Shown in pieces: positions 43,888 through 53,802 of a DNA stretch of 64,000 nucleotides. The stretch spans positions 1 to 64,000 of the forward strand of contig NZ_JAYFFH010000007.1 of the NCBI RefSeq assembly GCF_036289385.1. Reading direction: 5' to 3'. Below the pieces are notes generated by a model. The model was not told where the DNA came from, made no database searches, and was given only the letters and a program-made list of their open reading frames with translations. Within the stretch, counting starts at the first letter, position 1, and each line of letters begins with the position of its first letter. Origin of the DNA: Anaerofustis butyriciformans (GTDB lineage Bacteria; Bacillota; Clostridia; Eubacteriales; Anaerofustaceae). The translations under genes and the position numbers were made by a program.

Positions 43888-45382
43888 ATATTTCATCTTT
43901 TTTTGTTAAACACATTTTTACAGAATGTTTCCAGCCTGCATATAATTCTTTTCTTTTCTCTTCTGTTATTTCACTATTGAAAAGTTTGCTTGTTTTTCTT
44001 ACTTCTTTTAATTCTTCTTCACTATTCCATACTCCTGTTGCAAGTCCAGCAAGGAATGCTGCTCCCATTGCTGTAGATTCTATGCAGTTTGGTTTGTTTA
44101 CAGGGCAGTTTAGTATATCTGATTGGAACTGCATTATAAAGTCGTTTTGACAAGCACCGCCGTCAACCATAAGTTCTTTTAGCGGAATCTTACTGTCATC
44201 TTCTATTGCATCAAGGAGATCTTTTGTTTGATAGCATATGCTTTCAAGAGCCGCTCTTACAATATGCGCTTTTTTCGCTCCTCTTGTAATTCCGGTTATA
44301 ATTCCTTTTGCATACATATCCCAATAAGGAGCTCCAAGACCTGTAAATGCAGGCACTATATATACACCATTAGTATCATTTACACTTGTTGCGATTTGAT
44401 ATGTTTCTGCTGCTGTTTGAATCATACCAAGTTCATCTCTTAGCCACTGAACAACAGCGCCCCCTATAAATACGCTTCCTTCAAGGGCATAAGTGATTTT
44501 TCCGTCAATACCATAAGCGATAGTTGTTAAAAGTCCGTTATGAGATTTTATTGGTTCTTTTCCTGTATTCATAAGTAGGAATAGTCCCGTGCCATATGTA
44601 TTTTTTGCTTCTCCTACATTGTAACATCCTTGACCAAATAAGGCAGATTGTTGGTCTCCAGCAACTCCTGCAATAGGAATTTCTTTTCCTAAAATTTCTT
44701 TATCCATATATCCTAGTATTCCACTGCTATTAACAACTTCAGGCAAGATATTTTTAGGAATATCTAAAGCTTCCATTATTTTTTCATCCCATTTTAGATT
44801 ATGGATATCATAAAGCATTGTTCTTGATGCATTTGTATAGTCTGTTGCATGTACTTTACCTTTTGTAAGATTATATATAAGCCATGTATCAATGGTTCCA
44901 AAAAGAATTTTACCTTCTTCGGCTTTCTTTCTTGCGCCCTCAACATTATCTAATATCCATTTGATTTTTGTTGCTGAGAAATAAGCATCAATCTTAAGTC
45001 CTGTTGTATTTATTATGTGTTGTTCAAGACCTTTTTCTCTTAGGTCTTCGCATATATCTGCAGTTCTTCTGCACTGCCATACTATTGCGTTATATATTGG
45101 ATATCCTGTATCTTTATCCCATAAAACAGTGGTTTCTCTTTGATTGGTTATACCAACTCCTTTAATATCATCAATATTTATATTAGCTTTTTGAACACAT
45201 TGTTTTATGGTAAACAATTGTGTCATCCATATTTCCATTGCGTCGTGTTCAACATATCCTGCTTTTGGATAAATTTGTTTAAATTCTCTTTGTTCAACAC
45301 TTACTATTTCTGCGTTTTCATCAAATAAAATCGTTCTACAGCTTGTTGTACCTTGGTCGATTGCCAATATATATTTTTTCAT
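43886..45382 (-). CDS. glpK: Glycerol kinase
   Basis: 498 residues, usual length. Opens with YILAIDQGTTSCRTILFDE; the FGGY family signatures YGTGLFLLMNTG and the ATP-site region GLGAPYWDMYAKGIITGITRGA and VDGGACQNDFIMQFQSDIL are present. Makes sn-glycerol 3-phosphate. AGAGGTGAG precedes the ATG at 45382. No glpF or glpD nearby. Confidence 0.96.
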   Translation of the reverse strand: MKKYILAIDQGTTSCRTILFDENAEIVSVEQREFKQIYPKAGYVEHDAMEIWMTQLFTIKQCVQKANINIDDIKGVGITNQRETTVLWDKDTGYPIYNAIVWQCRRTADICEDLREKGLEQHIINTTGLKIDAYFSATKIKWILDNVEGARKKAEEGKILFGTIDTWLIYNLTKGKVHATDYTNASRTMLYDIHNLKWDEKIMEALDIPKNILPEVVNSSGILGYMDKEILGKEIPIAGVAGDQQSALFGQGCYNVGEAKNTYGTGLFLLMNTGKEPIKSHNGLLTTIAYGIDGKITYALEGSVFIGGAVVQWLRDELGMIQTAAETYQIATSVNDTNGVYIVPAFTGLGAPYWDMYAKGIITGITRGAKKAHIVRAALESICYQTKDLLDAIEDDSKIPLKELMVDGGACQNDFIMQFQSDILNCPVNKPNCIESTAMGAAFLAGLATGVWNSEEELKEVRKTSKLFNSEITEEKRKELYAGWKHSVKMCLTKKDEI

Positions 45383-45535
45383 AGGCTCACCTCTTTATGT
45401 TTATATATAATATTATACTTCATTATGTATACGTTTAGCAATATAATAATTTTATGTAAATAGTTTGTAAATATAATATTAAGATATTTATTTTAATGAT
45501 ATAATATAAAATAATATGATTAAAGGTAATATAAA

Positions 45536-46375
45536 ATGGATATATATAAATTTTTTGATAAGAACAAAAATTATACAAAATTAGAAGAAAGAATTATTGA
45601 TTATTTTTATGATAATATAGATTCTATTTTTTTTATGACAATTGGTGAAATTTCAAAAGATTTAAACATTTCTCAAGCAACGATTTCTAGATTTGTTAGG
45701 CATGCTGGATATTCAAATTTTAAATCTTTAAAGAATGCAATTTTAAGTAATCTGGGAAAAAAGACACCCGGGGAAAAAATTAGAGTATCTATAGACAAAA
45801 ATATTGATGATCCGATATCTTCTTTTTATTTATATCAACAGAATTGCATTAATAAAACTTTTGATATGCTTGATTTAAATGTAATTGATAATATTTCACA
45901 AAGTATTATTGATTCTAAAAATATCTTTTTATATGGTAAAGGTGCTGCAAAAAGTTTATGTGATTTATTAAAATTTAGATTAAAACGATTTGGGAAAAAT
46001 GTAATTATAATGAATTCAAGCGGCTCGGAAATGTTTGAAGATTTAATTAATATTAGAAAAGATGATTTAGTTATAATTTTTTCCTTTGAAAATTTATCAA
46101 AAGAAGTTGAAGTTATTTTATCTTATGCAAAGAAGGTTTACTTTAAAACTGCAATTTTTACCAGAAGAAAACATGATAAGTTATTAGATTGCGTTGACTT
46201 TGTTGTAAATGTGTATAGAGGACAACCTAATGAATATCATTCAATGGCTGCTCCTGTTATTCTTTTAGATAGCTTGGTAATTTTAACGGCATATAAAATG
46301 GGAGAAGATGTTATAAATAAATTGGAAGAACTTCATTGCTTAAAAGATTATTATATAGATAAAATACCAAGATAA
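45536..46375 (+). CDS. MurR/RpiR-family regulator (HTH_6 plus SIS domain)
   Basis: 279 residues. N-terminal RpiR-type HTH (MTIGEISKDLNISQATISRFVRHAGYSNFKSLKNAI, about 37-72) and a C-terminal SIS domain (about 120-255: IFLYGKGAAKSLCDLLKFRLKRFGKNVIIM). SIS domains bind sugar phosphates. Divergent from glpK and convergent with the PHP/ECF operon; either could be its target, not decidable here. The ribosome-binding site is weak. Confidence 0.88.
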   Translation: MDIYKFFDKNKNYTKLEERIIDYFYDNIDSIFFMTIGEISKDLNISQATISRFVRHAGYSNFKSLKNAILSNLGKKTPGEKIRVSIDKNIDDPISSFYLYQQNCINKTFDMLDLNVIDNISQSIIDSKNIFLYGKGAAKSLCDLLKFRLKRFGKNVIIMNSSGSEMFEDLINIRKDDLVIIFSFENLSKEVEVILSYAKKVYFKTAIFTRRKHDKLLDCVDFVVNVYRGQPNEYHSMAAPVILLDSLVILTAYKMGEDVINKLEELHCLKDYYIDKIPR

Positions 46376-46395
46376 GTATTTCATACTTATCTTGG
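46367..46395. terminator. Palindrome covering both stops of convergent genes
   Basis: A perfect 13+3+13 inverted repeat, CCAAGATAAGTAT / ATACTTATCTTGG. It spans the last codons of the RpiR gene and of the PHP gene. It lacks a clear T-tract, so it may be a weak bidirectional terminator or an mRNA 3'-end stabiliser. Confidence 0.6.
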
Positions 46396-47175
46396 CGATA
46401 CTAAAACATCAACATAATTTCCACCCATAGAATAGATTTTCTTTAAACATTTTTTTAATAATGTTGCACTCTCAACTTGTATATCTATACTTTCAGAAAT
46501 ATTAATTGAATATTTATTATTTTTTATTGAATATTTTAATTGTTCAATAGTATTAATATCATCAAATATACTGTTATAAATACAACCATATTGAGTTGCT
46601 TGATGAGTATCACTTCCTGCTATATAATTGATATTTAGTTTTTCACTTAATTCTTTTGTTTTATTTATTGTGTAGTCTTTATTTAAAGCAATATCTTTTC
46701 CATTTAAGTCTATAAAATCAAGTTGATTTAATAATTTAAGGGGTAGAGATGGTATATTGCTTCCTTTTCTATAAGGGTGAGCTGCTCCTATAATTATATT
46801 ATAAGATTTAAGAAGAGATATTAAATTTTCAAAAGTGAGGAAATTATCTTTATTCATATTTGGTTTTAATTTTTTGTTTAATTTTAAAATCGTTTCAAAA
46901 TCTGAAATTGCTAAAATATGTCCTGATTCTTTTATGTCTATTTCCATTCCGCAAAATATTTTTAAATTATCATATATAAATGTATCATTGTCTTTTTTGC
47001 ATATATGGGAAATAAAATTATATAAAGAATCAAATTCAAGTGTATTGAAATGTTCTGTTAAGCAGATTGCATCTAAATTACTATTTTTTGCTTGTTGAAA
47101 AAGCCACTTTGTATATTCTTGTGAAAAGGGTAATTTTTTTGCAAGTTTACCGTGAGTATGTATATCTAAATTCAT
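46387..47175 (-). CDS. PHP-domain hydrolase in an ECF transporter operon
   Basis: 262 residues. PHP metal motifs: DIHTHG near residue 4, LTEHFN near 39, CGMEID near 72, GAAHPYRKG near 130 and AGSDTHQ near 188. Members include histidinol phosphatases and other phosphoesterases. It is the last gene of S-AA'-T-PHP, suggesting that it acts on the imported compound (inference). The substrate is unknown. Confidence 0.85.
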   Translation of the reverse strand: MNLDIHTHGKLAKKLPFSQEYTKWLFQQAKNSNLDAICLTEHFNTLEFDSLYNFISHICKKDNDTFIYDNLKIFCGMEIDIKESGHILAISDFETILKLNKKLKPNMNKDNFLTFENLISLLKSYNIIIGAAHPYRKGSNIPSLPLKLLNQLDFIDLNGKDIALNKDYTINKTKELSEKLNINYIAGSDTHQATQYGCIYNSIFDDINTIEQLKYSIKNNKYSINISESIDIQVESATLLKKCLKKIYSMGGNYVDVLVSPR

Positions 47176-47184
47176 TTTTTCTCC

Positions 47185-48018
47185 TTATAAAATAATTAGC
47201 TTTGAAAATAAAATACAAACGAATATCCATAAAACAGAAATTATAATAAAATTAATGTCCATTTTAGTTATGCATAATGAAGATAGTTTTAATTTCTTTA
47301 CATTTTCATTATTCATAGAGTATCTATAACCTTTTATTTCTAAAGCTTCAACTGTTGTTCTTGATTTTTTTGCCATATTAAGCATTAATGGGTAAAATGA
47401 TAAAATAATTATTTTTATTTGATAAATTAAATATTTTATTTTTCCAATTAGAGTGTTGTTTTGAGGTGGGTTTCCTCTAAGTTTATAAGATAGAAGAATA
47501 TTTTGAAATTCTTCCATAAGTATAGGTAAAATTCTATATCCAAAAGAAATACTAAAAGAAAGAGTTTCCGGAAATTTAAACCATAAAAGTCCATTTGCAA
47601 GCCTATCTGGATCTAAGCCCGAAAAAACTGTTATTGAAGCAAGGGAAACGATTGCTATTTTTAATGTCATTATTAATAATGGGATAATCGTTGTTGTATT
47701 TCCACCAAAAAATAAAGCAACAAAAAATAAATATCCTGTTTGAGAAAATACACCAAGGCAAAATAAAAATAAAACTAAAGGTGCGATTTTAGCTAATTTT
47801 GTTGTTATGACAACCAAAATAAAAATGCCAAGCAGAATAATTATATTGTTTAAAAACCAAGGTACTATTCCAAAGAAACAATACCAACATAATAAAACTC
47901 TTGGATCTAGTTTCGCTATTTTTGTATCATCGTTTCCATATGCGTTTTTTAGAACTTGATTTCTTATATAATCAATAGATATTTTATCTAAAATATTTTC
48001 TGATAGTTTGTTTTTCAT
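47185..48018 (-). CDS. ECF transporter T component (EcfT/CbiQ)
   Basis: 277 residues with about six membrane helices and the C-terminal coupling motif KSRTTVEALEIKGYRYS, which contacts the ATPases. It starts one base before the end of the ATPase gene (adjacent coordinates), so translation is coupled. Membrane scaffold of an energy-coupling-factor importer. Confidence 0.9.
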   Translation of the reverse strand: MKNKLSENILDKISIDYIRNQVLKNAYGNDDTKIAKLDPRVLLCWYCFFGIVPWFLNNIIILLGIFILVVITTKLAKIAPLVLFLFCLGVFSQTGYLFFVALFFGGNTTTIIPLLIMTLKIAIVSLASITVFSGLDPDRLANGLLWFKFPETLSFSISFGYRILPILMEEFQNILLSYKLRGNPPQNNTLIGKIKYLIYQIKIIILSFYPLMLNMAKKSRTTVEALEIKGYRYSMNNENVKKLKLSSLCITKMDINFIIISVLWIFVCILFSKLIIL

Positions 48019-49713
48019 TTATGCATTACCTCCAAAAGCATTGCAAAATTCATTTATTGTATAACAATTGGATTGTTTGTCAAGCATTTTTGCCATAGAA
48101 TATATTTGTGGCGGATTTATTCCCATAATATCTGTTACAATGTTATTGGAAAATACTTTATCTTTATTGCCGTCATCTATAATTTGTCCACTTGATAACA
48201 CAATTATTCTATCTGCCCAGTCACATACAAGTTGCATATCGTGTGTGGCAATAATAACAGTATGAGTGATATCTTTAATATCATTTAATGTTTTCATTAT
48301 TTCTTTCCTTGTAGCAATATCTAAATTTGCTGTAGGTTCGTCGAGCAATAAAATTGAAGGGTTTAACGCTATTCCTATTGCCAGTGAAGCTCTTCGCATT
48401 TGTCCACCTGATAGCATTCTGCCATCTTTGTCTTTTATTTCATTTAAATTAAATCTTTTAAGTAGTTCAATGGTTTTTTGTTTATAATTATCAATATTTC
48501 TTGATTTAAGAGCAAAGCTTATATCTTCCTCTATTGAATCTTTAATAAACATTTGTTCAGGGTTTTGGTATACCAGTGAAATTTTTTTTGATAAGTCTTT
48601 ATAAGGGATATCTTTTATATTTTCTCCATCTATTAAAATATTTCCATTATCTTGTTTTATAAGCCCCATTATAAGCTTCATTATCGTTGATTTTCCAGCT
48701 CCATTAGAGCCAATTAAAGCAACTTTTTCATCTTTTTTAATGTTTAAATTCATATATTTCATTATATTGTTTCTTTTACCTTTTACAGCTCTATATGATA
48801 CATCTATATTTATAAACGAGATAACATCTTTTTTTTCTTTGATTTCATGAAAATTATTTTTATTATTAAATTTATATTTGTAATTTTTAAAGAAATCTAA
48901 ACCTTCCTCTAATGTTGTTGGAAGTTTTTTTGTATTATTTTTTATTATATTGTTATCAATTAATTTTTTTGCTGCAATGGTGATTTGTGGAGGGAAGATG
49001 TTATTATCTTGTAGCTTATATACATCTCTTAGTGCTTCTTTAGCATTTTTTTTCCATAAGATTTCCCCGTCTTTCATCAAAATTGCATTTTTACAATATT
49101 GTGCAATAAATTCTGTATGGTGTTCTATTACAATTATTGTCTTATTATATTTTTCATTTAGCATTTTTAATGTATCATATATTTTCTTTGCATTTTGAGG
49201 GTCAAGCTGAGCAATTGGCTCATCTAAGATTAAAATATTTGGACTAAGAGAAATTGTTCCAGCCAAGGCAAGAAGATGTTTCTGCCCTCCTGAAAGTTGC
49301 CAAATATAATCATTCATATTTTTTTCAAGACCACATAATTTTACTGCTTTTTTACCTTTTTCTTCATAATCTTCATATGCATAATTTAAACATGCATATG
49401 ATGCTTCATCTAAAACAGTTGGTCTAACTATTTGATTTTCAAAGTCTTGATATACATATCCTACTTTACATGCAAGTTGTCCGATATCTGCCTCTTTTGT
49501 ATTTGTTTTATCTATAAAAATATCTCCTGTTATATCACCATCGATAAAGTGAGGTATTAATCCATTTAATGTTTTACAAAAAGTTGATTTCCCGCAACCA
49601 TTGTTACCAATGATTGCAAGGAAATCACCATCTTCAATATTTAGATTAATATTTTTTAATGTAGGTGTTTTTGCAGCAGGATATGTAAATGTTAAATTTT
49701 TAATTTCTATCAT
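48019..49713 (-). CDS. ECF transporter ATPase, two fused ATP-binding domains
   Basis: 564 residues with two complete ABC domains. N-terminal: Walker A GNNGCGKST (about 36), LSGGQKHLLALAG, Walker B LILDEPIAQLDP. C-terminal: Walker A GSNGAGKST (about 335), LSGGQMRRASLAIG, LLLDEPTANLD. This is the fused AA' form (YkoD type). The substrate must be set by the S component upstream. Confidence 0.93.
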   Translation of the reverse strand: MIEIKNLTFTYPAAKTPTLKNINLNIEDGDFLAIIGNNGCGKSTFCKTLNGLIPHFIDGDITGDIFIDKTNTKEADIGQLACKVGYVYQDFENQIVRPTVLDEASYACLNYAYEDYEEKGKKAVKLCGLEKNMNDYIWQLSGGQKHLLALAGTISLSPNILILDEPIAQLDPQNAKKIYDTLKMLNEKYNKTIIVIEHHTEFIAQYCKNAILMKDGEILWKKNAKEALRDVYKLQDNNIFPPQITIAAKKLIDNNIIKNNTKKLPTTLEEGLDFFKNYKYKFNNKNNFHEIKEKKDVISFINIDVSYRAVKGKRNNIMKYMNLNIKKDEKVALIGSNGAGKSTIMKLIMGLIKQDNGNILIDGENIKDIPYKDLSKKISLVYQNPEQMFIKDSIEEDISFALKSRNIDNYKQKTIELLKRFNLNEIKDKDGRMLSGGQMRRASLAIGIALNPSILLLDEPTANLDIATRKEIMKTLNDIKDITHTVIIATHDMQLVCDWADRIIVLSSGQIIDDGNKDKVFSNNIVTDIMGINPPQIYSMAKMLDKQSNCYTINEFCNAFGGNA

Positions 49714-49718
49714 ATCCT

Positions 49719-50537
49719 TTATTTAACCTCTGTATTTTTCTTTTTCTTCATTGCGAAAAGAGTAATAATTGAAATAATAAAAGCAACGATTATTCCTATA
49801 AATATTGAATTTGTATTTCCTGCCCATTCAGCTTCCCATTCAATTAATGCCATGCCGTTTTCTGCAAGAAATTCACTGATAATTGCAAGAATAAAGAATC
49901 CTATAGATGATAAAATAATTTTTGGAGAAATGCCTTCAAAAGAAGTTTGAGGATTTCTAGGTCTCATTCCAAGAAGAGGTTCTATTTTTCCATAAAGTTT
50001 AGGAGCTAGGAAAATTGTAGGTAACATACAAAATAGTATTCCTGAGAATAGAACGTCATTTAAAAATGCAAATCCTTCTGTAAAGAAGACACTTTCTGGA
50101 AGCCCCGCAACAGCTTCAAACTCTTCTATTGCAAATTGAACTTTTAAAATATCAATACAACATCCCATGAATTGTTGTATTATTACACCTGATATTGCAG
50201 CTATTGCAACCATTTTTTTGTTTTTGGGATCTTTTACCATTCTTCCTGCAATATAAATACCTATTGCTAGTGTTATAAATTTTTCAAGTTCACCTATTCC
50301 TCCAAATTGTCCAAGCATTATTTCACTAAAAACAATTTCTCCTGTTGCTGCACCAAGAGCAACTGGTAAAGGTGAAAAAAGCATTGCCAATGTTAATGGA
50401 ATAAATAAGAAATATTCAACAGAAATTTCTATTATACCTATTTGAAATGAAGGTATTAGTTCTGTAAATAAAGTGGCAATCCCATATAATGCCATTGATA
50501 AAATAAAAATCATTAAATTTTGTGTTTGTTTGTTCAT
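49719..50537 (-). CDS. ECF transporter S component, substrate unknown
   Basis: 272 residues with about seven membrane helices, larger than typical S components (about 180-200). LFSPLPVALGAATGEIVFSEIMLGQFG resembles the central helix region of S components. GGAGG 11 bases before the ATG at 50537 decides the start. No riboswitch is visible in the 140-base upstream region, so there is no clue to the ligand. Confidence 0.75.
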   Translation of the reverse strand: MNKQTQNLMIFILSMALYGIATLFTELIPSFQIGIIEISVEYFLFIPLTLAMLFSPLPVALGAATGEIVFSEIMLGQFGGIGELEKFITLAIGIYIAGRMVKDPKNKKMVAIAAISGVIIQQFMGCCIDILKVQFAIEEFEAVAGLPESVFFTEGFAFLNDVLFSGILFCMLPTIFLAPKLYGKIEPLLGMRPRNPQTSFEGISPKIILSSIGFFILAIISEFLAENGMALIEWEAEWAGNTNSIFIGIIVAFIISIITLFAMKKKKNTEVK

Positions 50538-50673
50538 TTTTTTGTTTTCCTCCAAAATATATAAATCTAAAATTATTATAAATATTTTATGTAAAATAAT
50601 CTTTCTTTTAACGGTAAAAAGAAAGTAAATTTTCATTATGTGCTGATATGAAAAAAATATTTCATAATCCTGT

Positions 50674-50707
50674 AAAAAAAAAAGCACATAAAATGTGCTT
50701 TTTTTTA
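50674..50707 (-). terminator. Terminator of the rel-deoD operon
   Basis: AAAAAGCACAT / ATGTGCTTTTT hairpin with A/T-tracts on both sides, just after the deoD stop on the minus strand. Confidence 0.85.
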
Positions 50708-50716
50708 TTATTATAA

Positions 50717-51427
50717 TTATTCTGCAAAAGTTTCAAGGGCAAGAGTTATCATATCGTTTAGTTTTGTTTCTCTTTCTTTACTTGACAATATAGTATCGGT
50801 ATAAATAAAATGATCACTTACCGTAAAAATTCCAAGAGCTTTTTTATTTAAGGCTGCTGCAACACTATATAAGCCTGCTGCTTCCATTTCCACTCCGAGA
50901 ATTCCAAGATCTTTCCATTTCTTCCAGCCGTCACTGCCTTGTGCATAGAAGTTATCGCTTGAAAGAATATTTCCTACCTTTATATCAATATTAAGTTCTT
51001 TTGCTTTATTGTAAGTTTTAATAAGCAAATCAAAATCAGCAAGGGGAGCGAAAGTTCCGTCTAAGTGGAACTGAGAAGCAAAGTTTGAATTTGTACTTGC
51101 ACCTTGTGCTATTAATACATCGTTAACTTTTACATCTTCGCTGTATCCTCCACAGCTTCCTATTCTTACTATATTTTCAACTCCGTAAAAACTATATAAT
51201 TCATGTGAATAAATTGATATTGAAGGTATACCCATTCCTGAACCCATTACGGATATGTTTTTACCTTTATATTGTCCGCTATAACCTAGCATTCCTCTTA
51301 CGTTTGTTACTTCTCTTGCATTTTCTAAAAAGTTTTTTGCAATATATTTTGCTCTTAGAGGATCTCCCGGCATTAAAACTGTTTTATAAAAATCGCCGTC
51401 TTTTGCATTAATATGAGGTGTTGTCAT
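50717..51427 (-). CDS. deoD: Purine-nucleoside phosphorylase
   Basis: 236 residues, the trimer/hexamer DeoD type. TPHINAKDGDFYKTVLMPGDPLRAKYIA start, RIGSCGGY near 87, GVEMEAAGLY near 178 and VSDHF near 204. Phosphorolyses purine (deoxy)nucleosides. GGAGGAAT precedes the ATG. It lies 11 bases after rel on the same strand. Confidence 0.95.
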   Translation of the reverse strand: MTTPHINAKDGDFYKTVLMPGDPLRAKYIAKNFLENAREVTNVRGMLGYSGQYKGKNISVMGSGMGIPSISIYSHELYSFYGVENIVRIGSCGGYSEDVKVNDVLIAQGASTNSNFASQFHLDGTFAPLADFDLLIKTYNKAKELNIDIKVGNILSSDNFYAQGSDGWKKWKDLGILGVEMEAAGLYSVAAALNKKALGIFTVSDHFIYTDTILSSKERETKLNDMITLALETFAE

Positions 51428-51438
51428 TTTTATTCCTC

Positions 51439-53598
51439 CTAAATTCTGTAAACTTCTTTTACTCCGTTAATATTTTTAAGTTTTCTGAATAAATCTTCTA
51501 ACTCTTTAGTATTATGAACATTTAAACTTATATTTACAACAGAGCCGTATTTTTTATCTGATGTAGCCGAGAAGTTAGACATATTAAAGCCTTCGTTACT
51601 TATTATTGTTGTTATTTCAGCTGATAAACCAATTCTATCATGAGCGGTAATTCTTACATCAGCTTCAAAAGTTTTATTTTCTTTTAATTCTGCTGTGTTC
51701 CAAGATACGTTTATAAGTCTTTCTCTGTTGATTGAATTACTTACGTTAATACAGTCTGCTCTGTGAATTGATACCCCTCTGTTTTTTGTAATATACCCTA
51801 CAATATTGTCTCCCGGAACAGGATTGCAACAGTTTGAGAAAAATACTGCAAGGTCTGTATATCCTTGAACATTGATTGCATTGCTGTTTTTGCTTTTTTT
51901 GTTCTTTACAAGTTTAATTTCTTTTTCTTTTGCTTCATTTTCAAATTCATCTTTGAAATGTTCTTTTATTCTTTGGAATACCATTCCACTTTTAAGTCCG
52001 CCGTATCCAATAGCTGAATATAAGTCATCCCAAGTATTTACGTTGAAACGTTTTTTTACGAATTCCAAATGACCGTTTGTAGCGATAGTGTTAAGAGAGT
52101 ATCCGTCTTTTTTAACTTCTTTTTCAAGGGCTTCTTTTCCTCTAATGATATTTTCTTCTCTGTCTGCCTTTTTAAAGAAAGATTTTATTTTTGTTTTAGC
52201 ATGAGAACTTTTTACGATATTAAGCCAGTCTCTGCTTGGACCTTTAGAGTTTGGAGAAGTTATTATGTTTACTATATCTCCATTTTGAAGTTTATATGTT
52301 AAAGGTACCATTTTCCCGTTTACTTTTGCCCCTACACACTGATTACCTATATCTGAATGGATTCTATATGCAAAGTCAATAGGGCAGGCTCCGTTTGGAA
52401 GCTGAATAACCTTTGAATTTGGAGTAAAAACGAAAACTTCATCAGTAAATAAGTCAAATTTTACTCCTTCCATAAACTCATCAGAGTTTTCGACTTCGTT
52501 TTCCATTTCCATTAATTCTCTTATCCAAATAAGTCTTTTTTCAAAACTGTCTTCTTTTTTATTTGTTGTTCCTTCTTTGTATTTCCAGTGAGCAGCGATA
52601 CCATATTCTGCCGTTCTGTGCATTTCATAGGTTCTTATTTGTATTTCAAAAGGTTCTGAGCCTTTTGTGAATACAGTTGTATGCAAAGATTGATACATGT
52701 TTGGTTTCGGCATTGCTATATAATCTTTAAATCTTCCGGGCATTGGATTCCATAGTGTATGAGCCATACCAAGAACTCCATAACAGTCTTTTACTGTTTT
52801 AACTAGAACCCTTATTGCAAATAAATCATATATTTCTTCAAAGGCTTTTCCTTTTTTCATTTTTCTGTAAATTGAATAAAAATGTTTAGGTCTTCCTTCT
52901 ATTTTTGCTTCGATATCGGATTCTTTTAAAACCTTACCTAACATATATTTAACATTATCTATAAAAGCTTCTCTTTCTTCTCTTTTTAGTGCAACTTTTC
53001 TTGCTATGTCGTGGTATGCTTCAGGGTCAAGGTAAAGAAGAGCCAAGTCTTCAAGTTCCCATTTTATTTTAGAGATACCAAGACGATGAGCAATAGGCGC
53101 ATAAATATCAAGAGTTTCTCTTGCTTTTTGTTTTTGTTTATCCGGTCTCATGGCTGATAGAGTACGCATATTATGAAGTCTGTCGGCTAATTTTATTATT
53201 ACGACTCTTATATCGTTTGCCATTGCTATAACCATTTTTCTTAGGTTTTCGGCTTCTCTTTGTTCTTTTGTTATAAATTGAAGTTTGCCTATTTTTGTAA
53301 CTCCGTCAACTAAATTTGCTATTGTTTGATTAAAGTTTGTTTTTATCATTTCATAACTTGCAGGAGTATCTTCTATAACATCGTGGAGAATTGCCGCACA
53401 AATGGTATCCGTATCCATGTGTAAATCCGTTAAAATAAAAGCTACTTCAAGAGGGTGAGATATATAAGGTTCCCCTGAGTATCTTGTTTGATTTTTATGT
53501 GCATCTTTTGCAAGCAAATAAGCTCTTTCTATGATTTCAAAATTTGCATCTTTTGAATATTCTCTTATACTGTTTTCAAGTTTTCTAAGAAGTTCCAT
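51439..53598 (-). CDS. rel: Bifunctional (p)ppGpp synthetase/hydrolase
   Basis: 719 residues: HD hydrolase (LHDVIEDT, RLHNMRTL), synthetase (DLFAIRVLVKTVKDCYGVLGMAHTLWNPMPGRFKDYIAMPK), TGS (VFVFTPNSKVIQLPNGACPIDFAY), zinc-finger region (CCNPVPGDNIVGYITKNRGVSIHRADC) and ACT domain at the end. The full Rel architecture. GGGAGG touches the ATG at 53604 but is 6 bases from the ATG at 53598, so the second is the likelier start. Confidence 0.96.
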   Translation of the reverse strand: MELLRKLENSIREYSKDANFEIIERAYLLAKDAHKNQTRYSGEPYISHPLEVAFILTDLHMDTDTICAAILHDVIEDTPASYEMIKTNFNQTIANLVDGVTKIGKLQFITKEQREAENLRKMVIAMANDIRVVIIKLADRLHNMRTLSAMRPDKQKQKARETLDIYAPIAHRLGISKIKWELEDLALLYLDPEAYHDIARKVALKREEREAFIDNVKYMLGKVLKESDIEAKIEGRPKHFYSIYRKMKKGKAFEEIYDLFAIRVLVKTVKDCYGVLGMAHTLWNPMPGRFKDYIAMPKPNMYQSLHTTVFTKGSEPFEIQIRTYEMHRTAEYGIAAHWKYKEGTTNKKEDSFEKRLIWIRELMEMENEVENSDEFMEGVKFDLFTDEVFVFTPNSKVIQLPNGACPIDFAYRIHSDIGNQCVGAKVNGKMVPLTYKLQNGDIVNIITSPNSKGPSRDWLNIVKSSHAKTKIKSFFKKADREENIIRGKEALEKEVKKDGYSLNTIATNGHLEFVKKRFNVNTWDDLYSAIGYGGLKSGMVFQRIKEHFKDEFENEAKEKEIKLVKNKKSKNSNAINVQGYTDLAVFFSNCCNPVPGDNIVGYITKNRGVSIHRADCINVSNSINRERLINVSWNTAELKENKTFEADVRITAHDRIGLSAEITTIISNEGFNMSNFSATSDKKYGSVVNISLNVHNTKELEDLFRKLKNINGVKEVYRI

Positions 53599-53614
53599 AG
53601 GCATCCTCCCAACC

Positions 53615-53644
53615 GACTAAACATTACATGTTTAGTCCTTTTTT
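53615..53644. repeat. Hairpin in the rel leader, terminator-like on the + strand
   Basis: GACTAAACAT / ATGTTTAGTC with a 3-base loop. On the + strand it is followed by CTTTTTT, resembling a terminator although no gene precedes it there; on the minus strand it lies in the leader just before the rel ribosome-binding site. Confidence 0.7.
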
Positions 53645-53802
53645 GTTATCTTTTATAATAACACAAAGTGAGCATCTGTTCAACTTTATTTAATGTAAAA
53701 TAAACCTACAGATTAAATATTTATTTAGTATATAATTGATTTTAAAGGGTATATTTGGTAATATAAATTATTATAGCTTTTTATTTAAGGAGAGTGTGAT
53801 AA

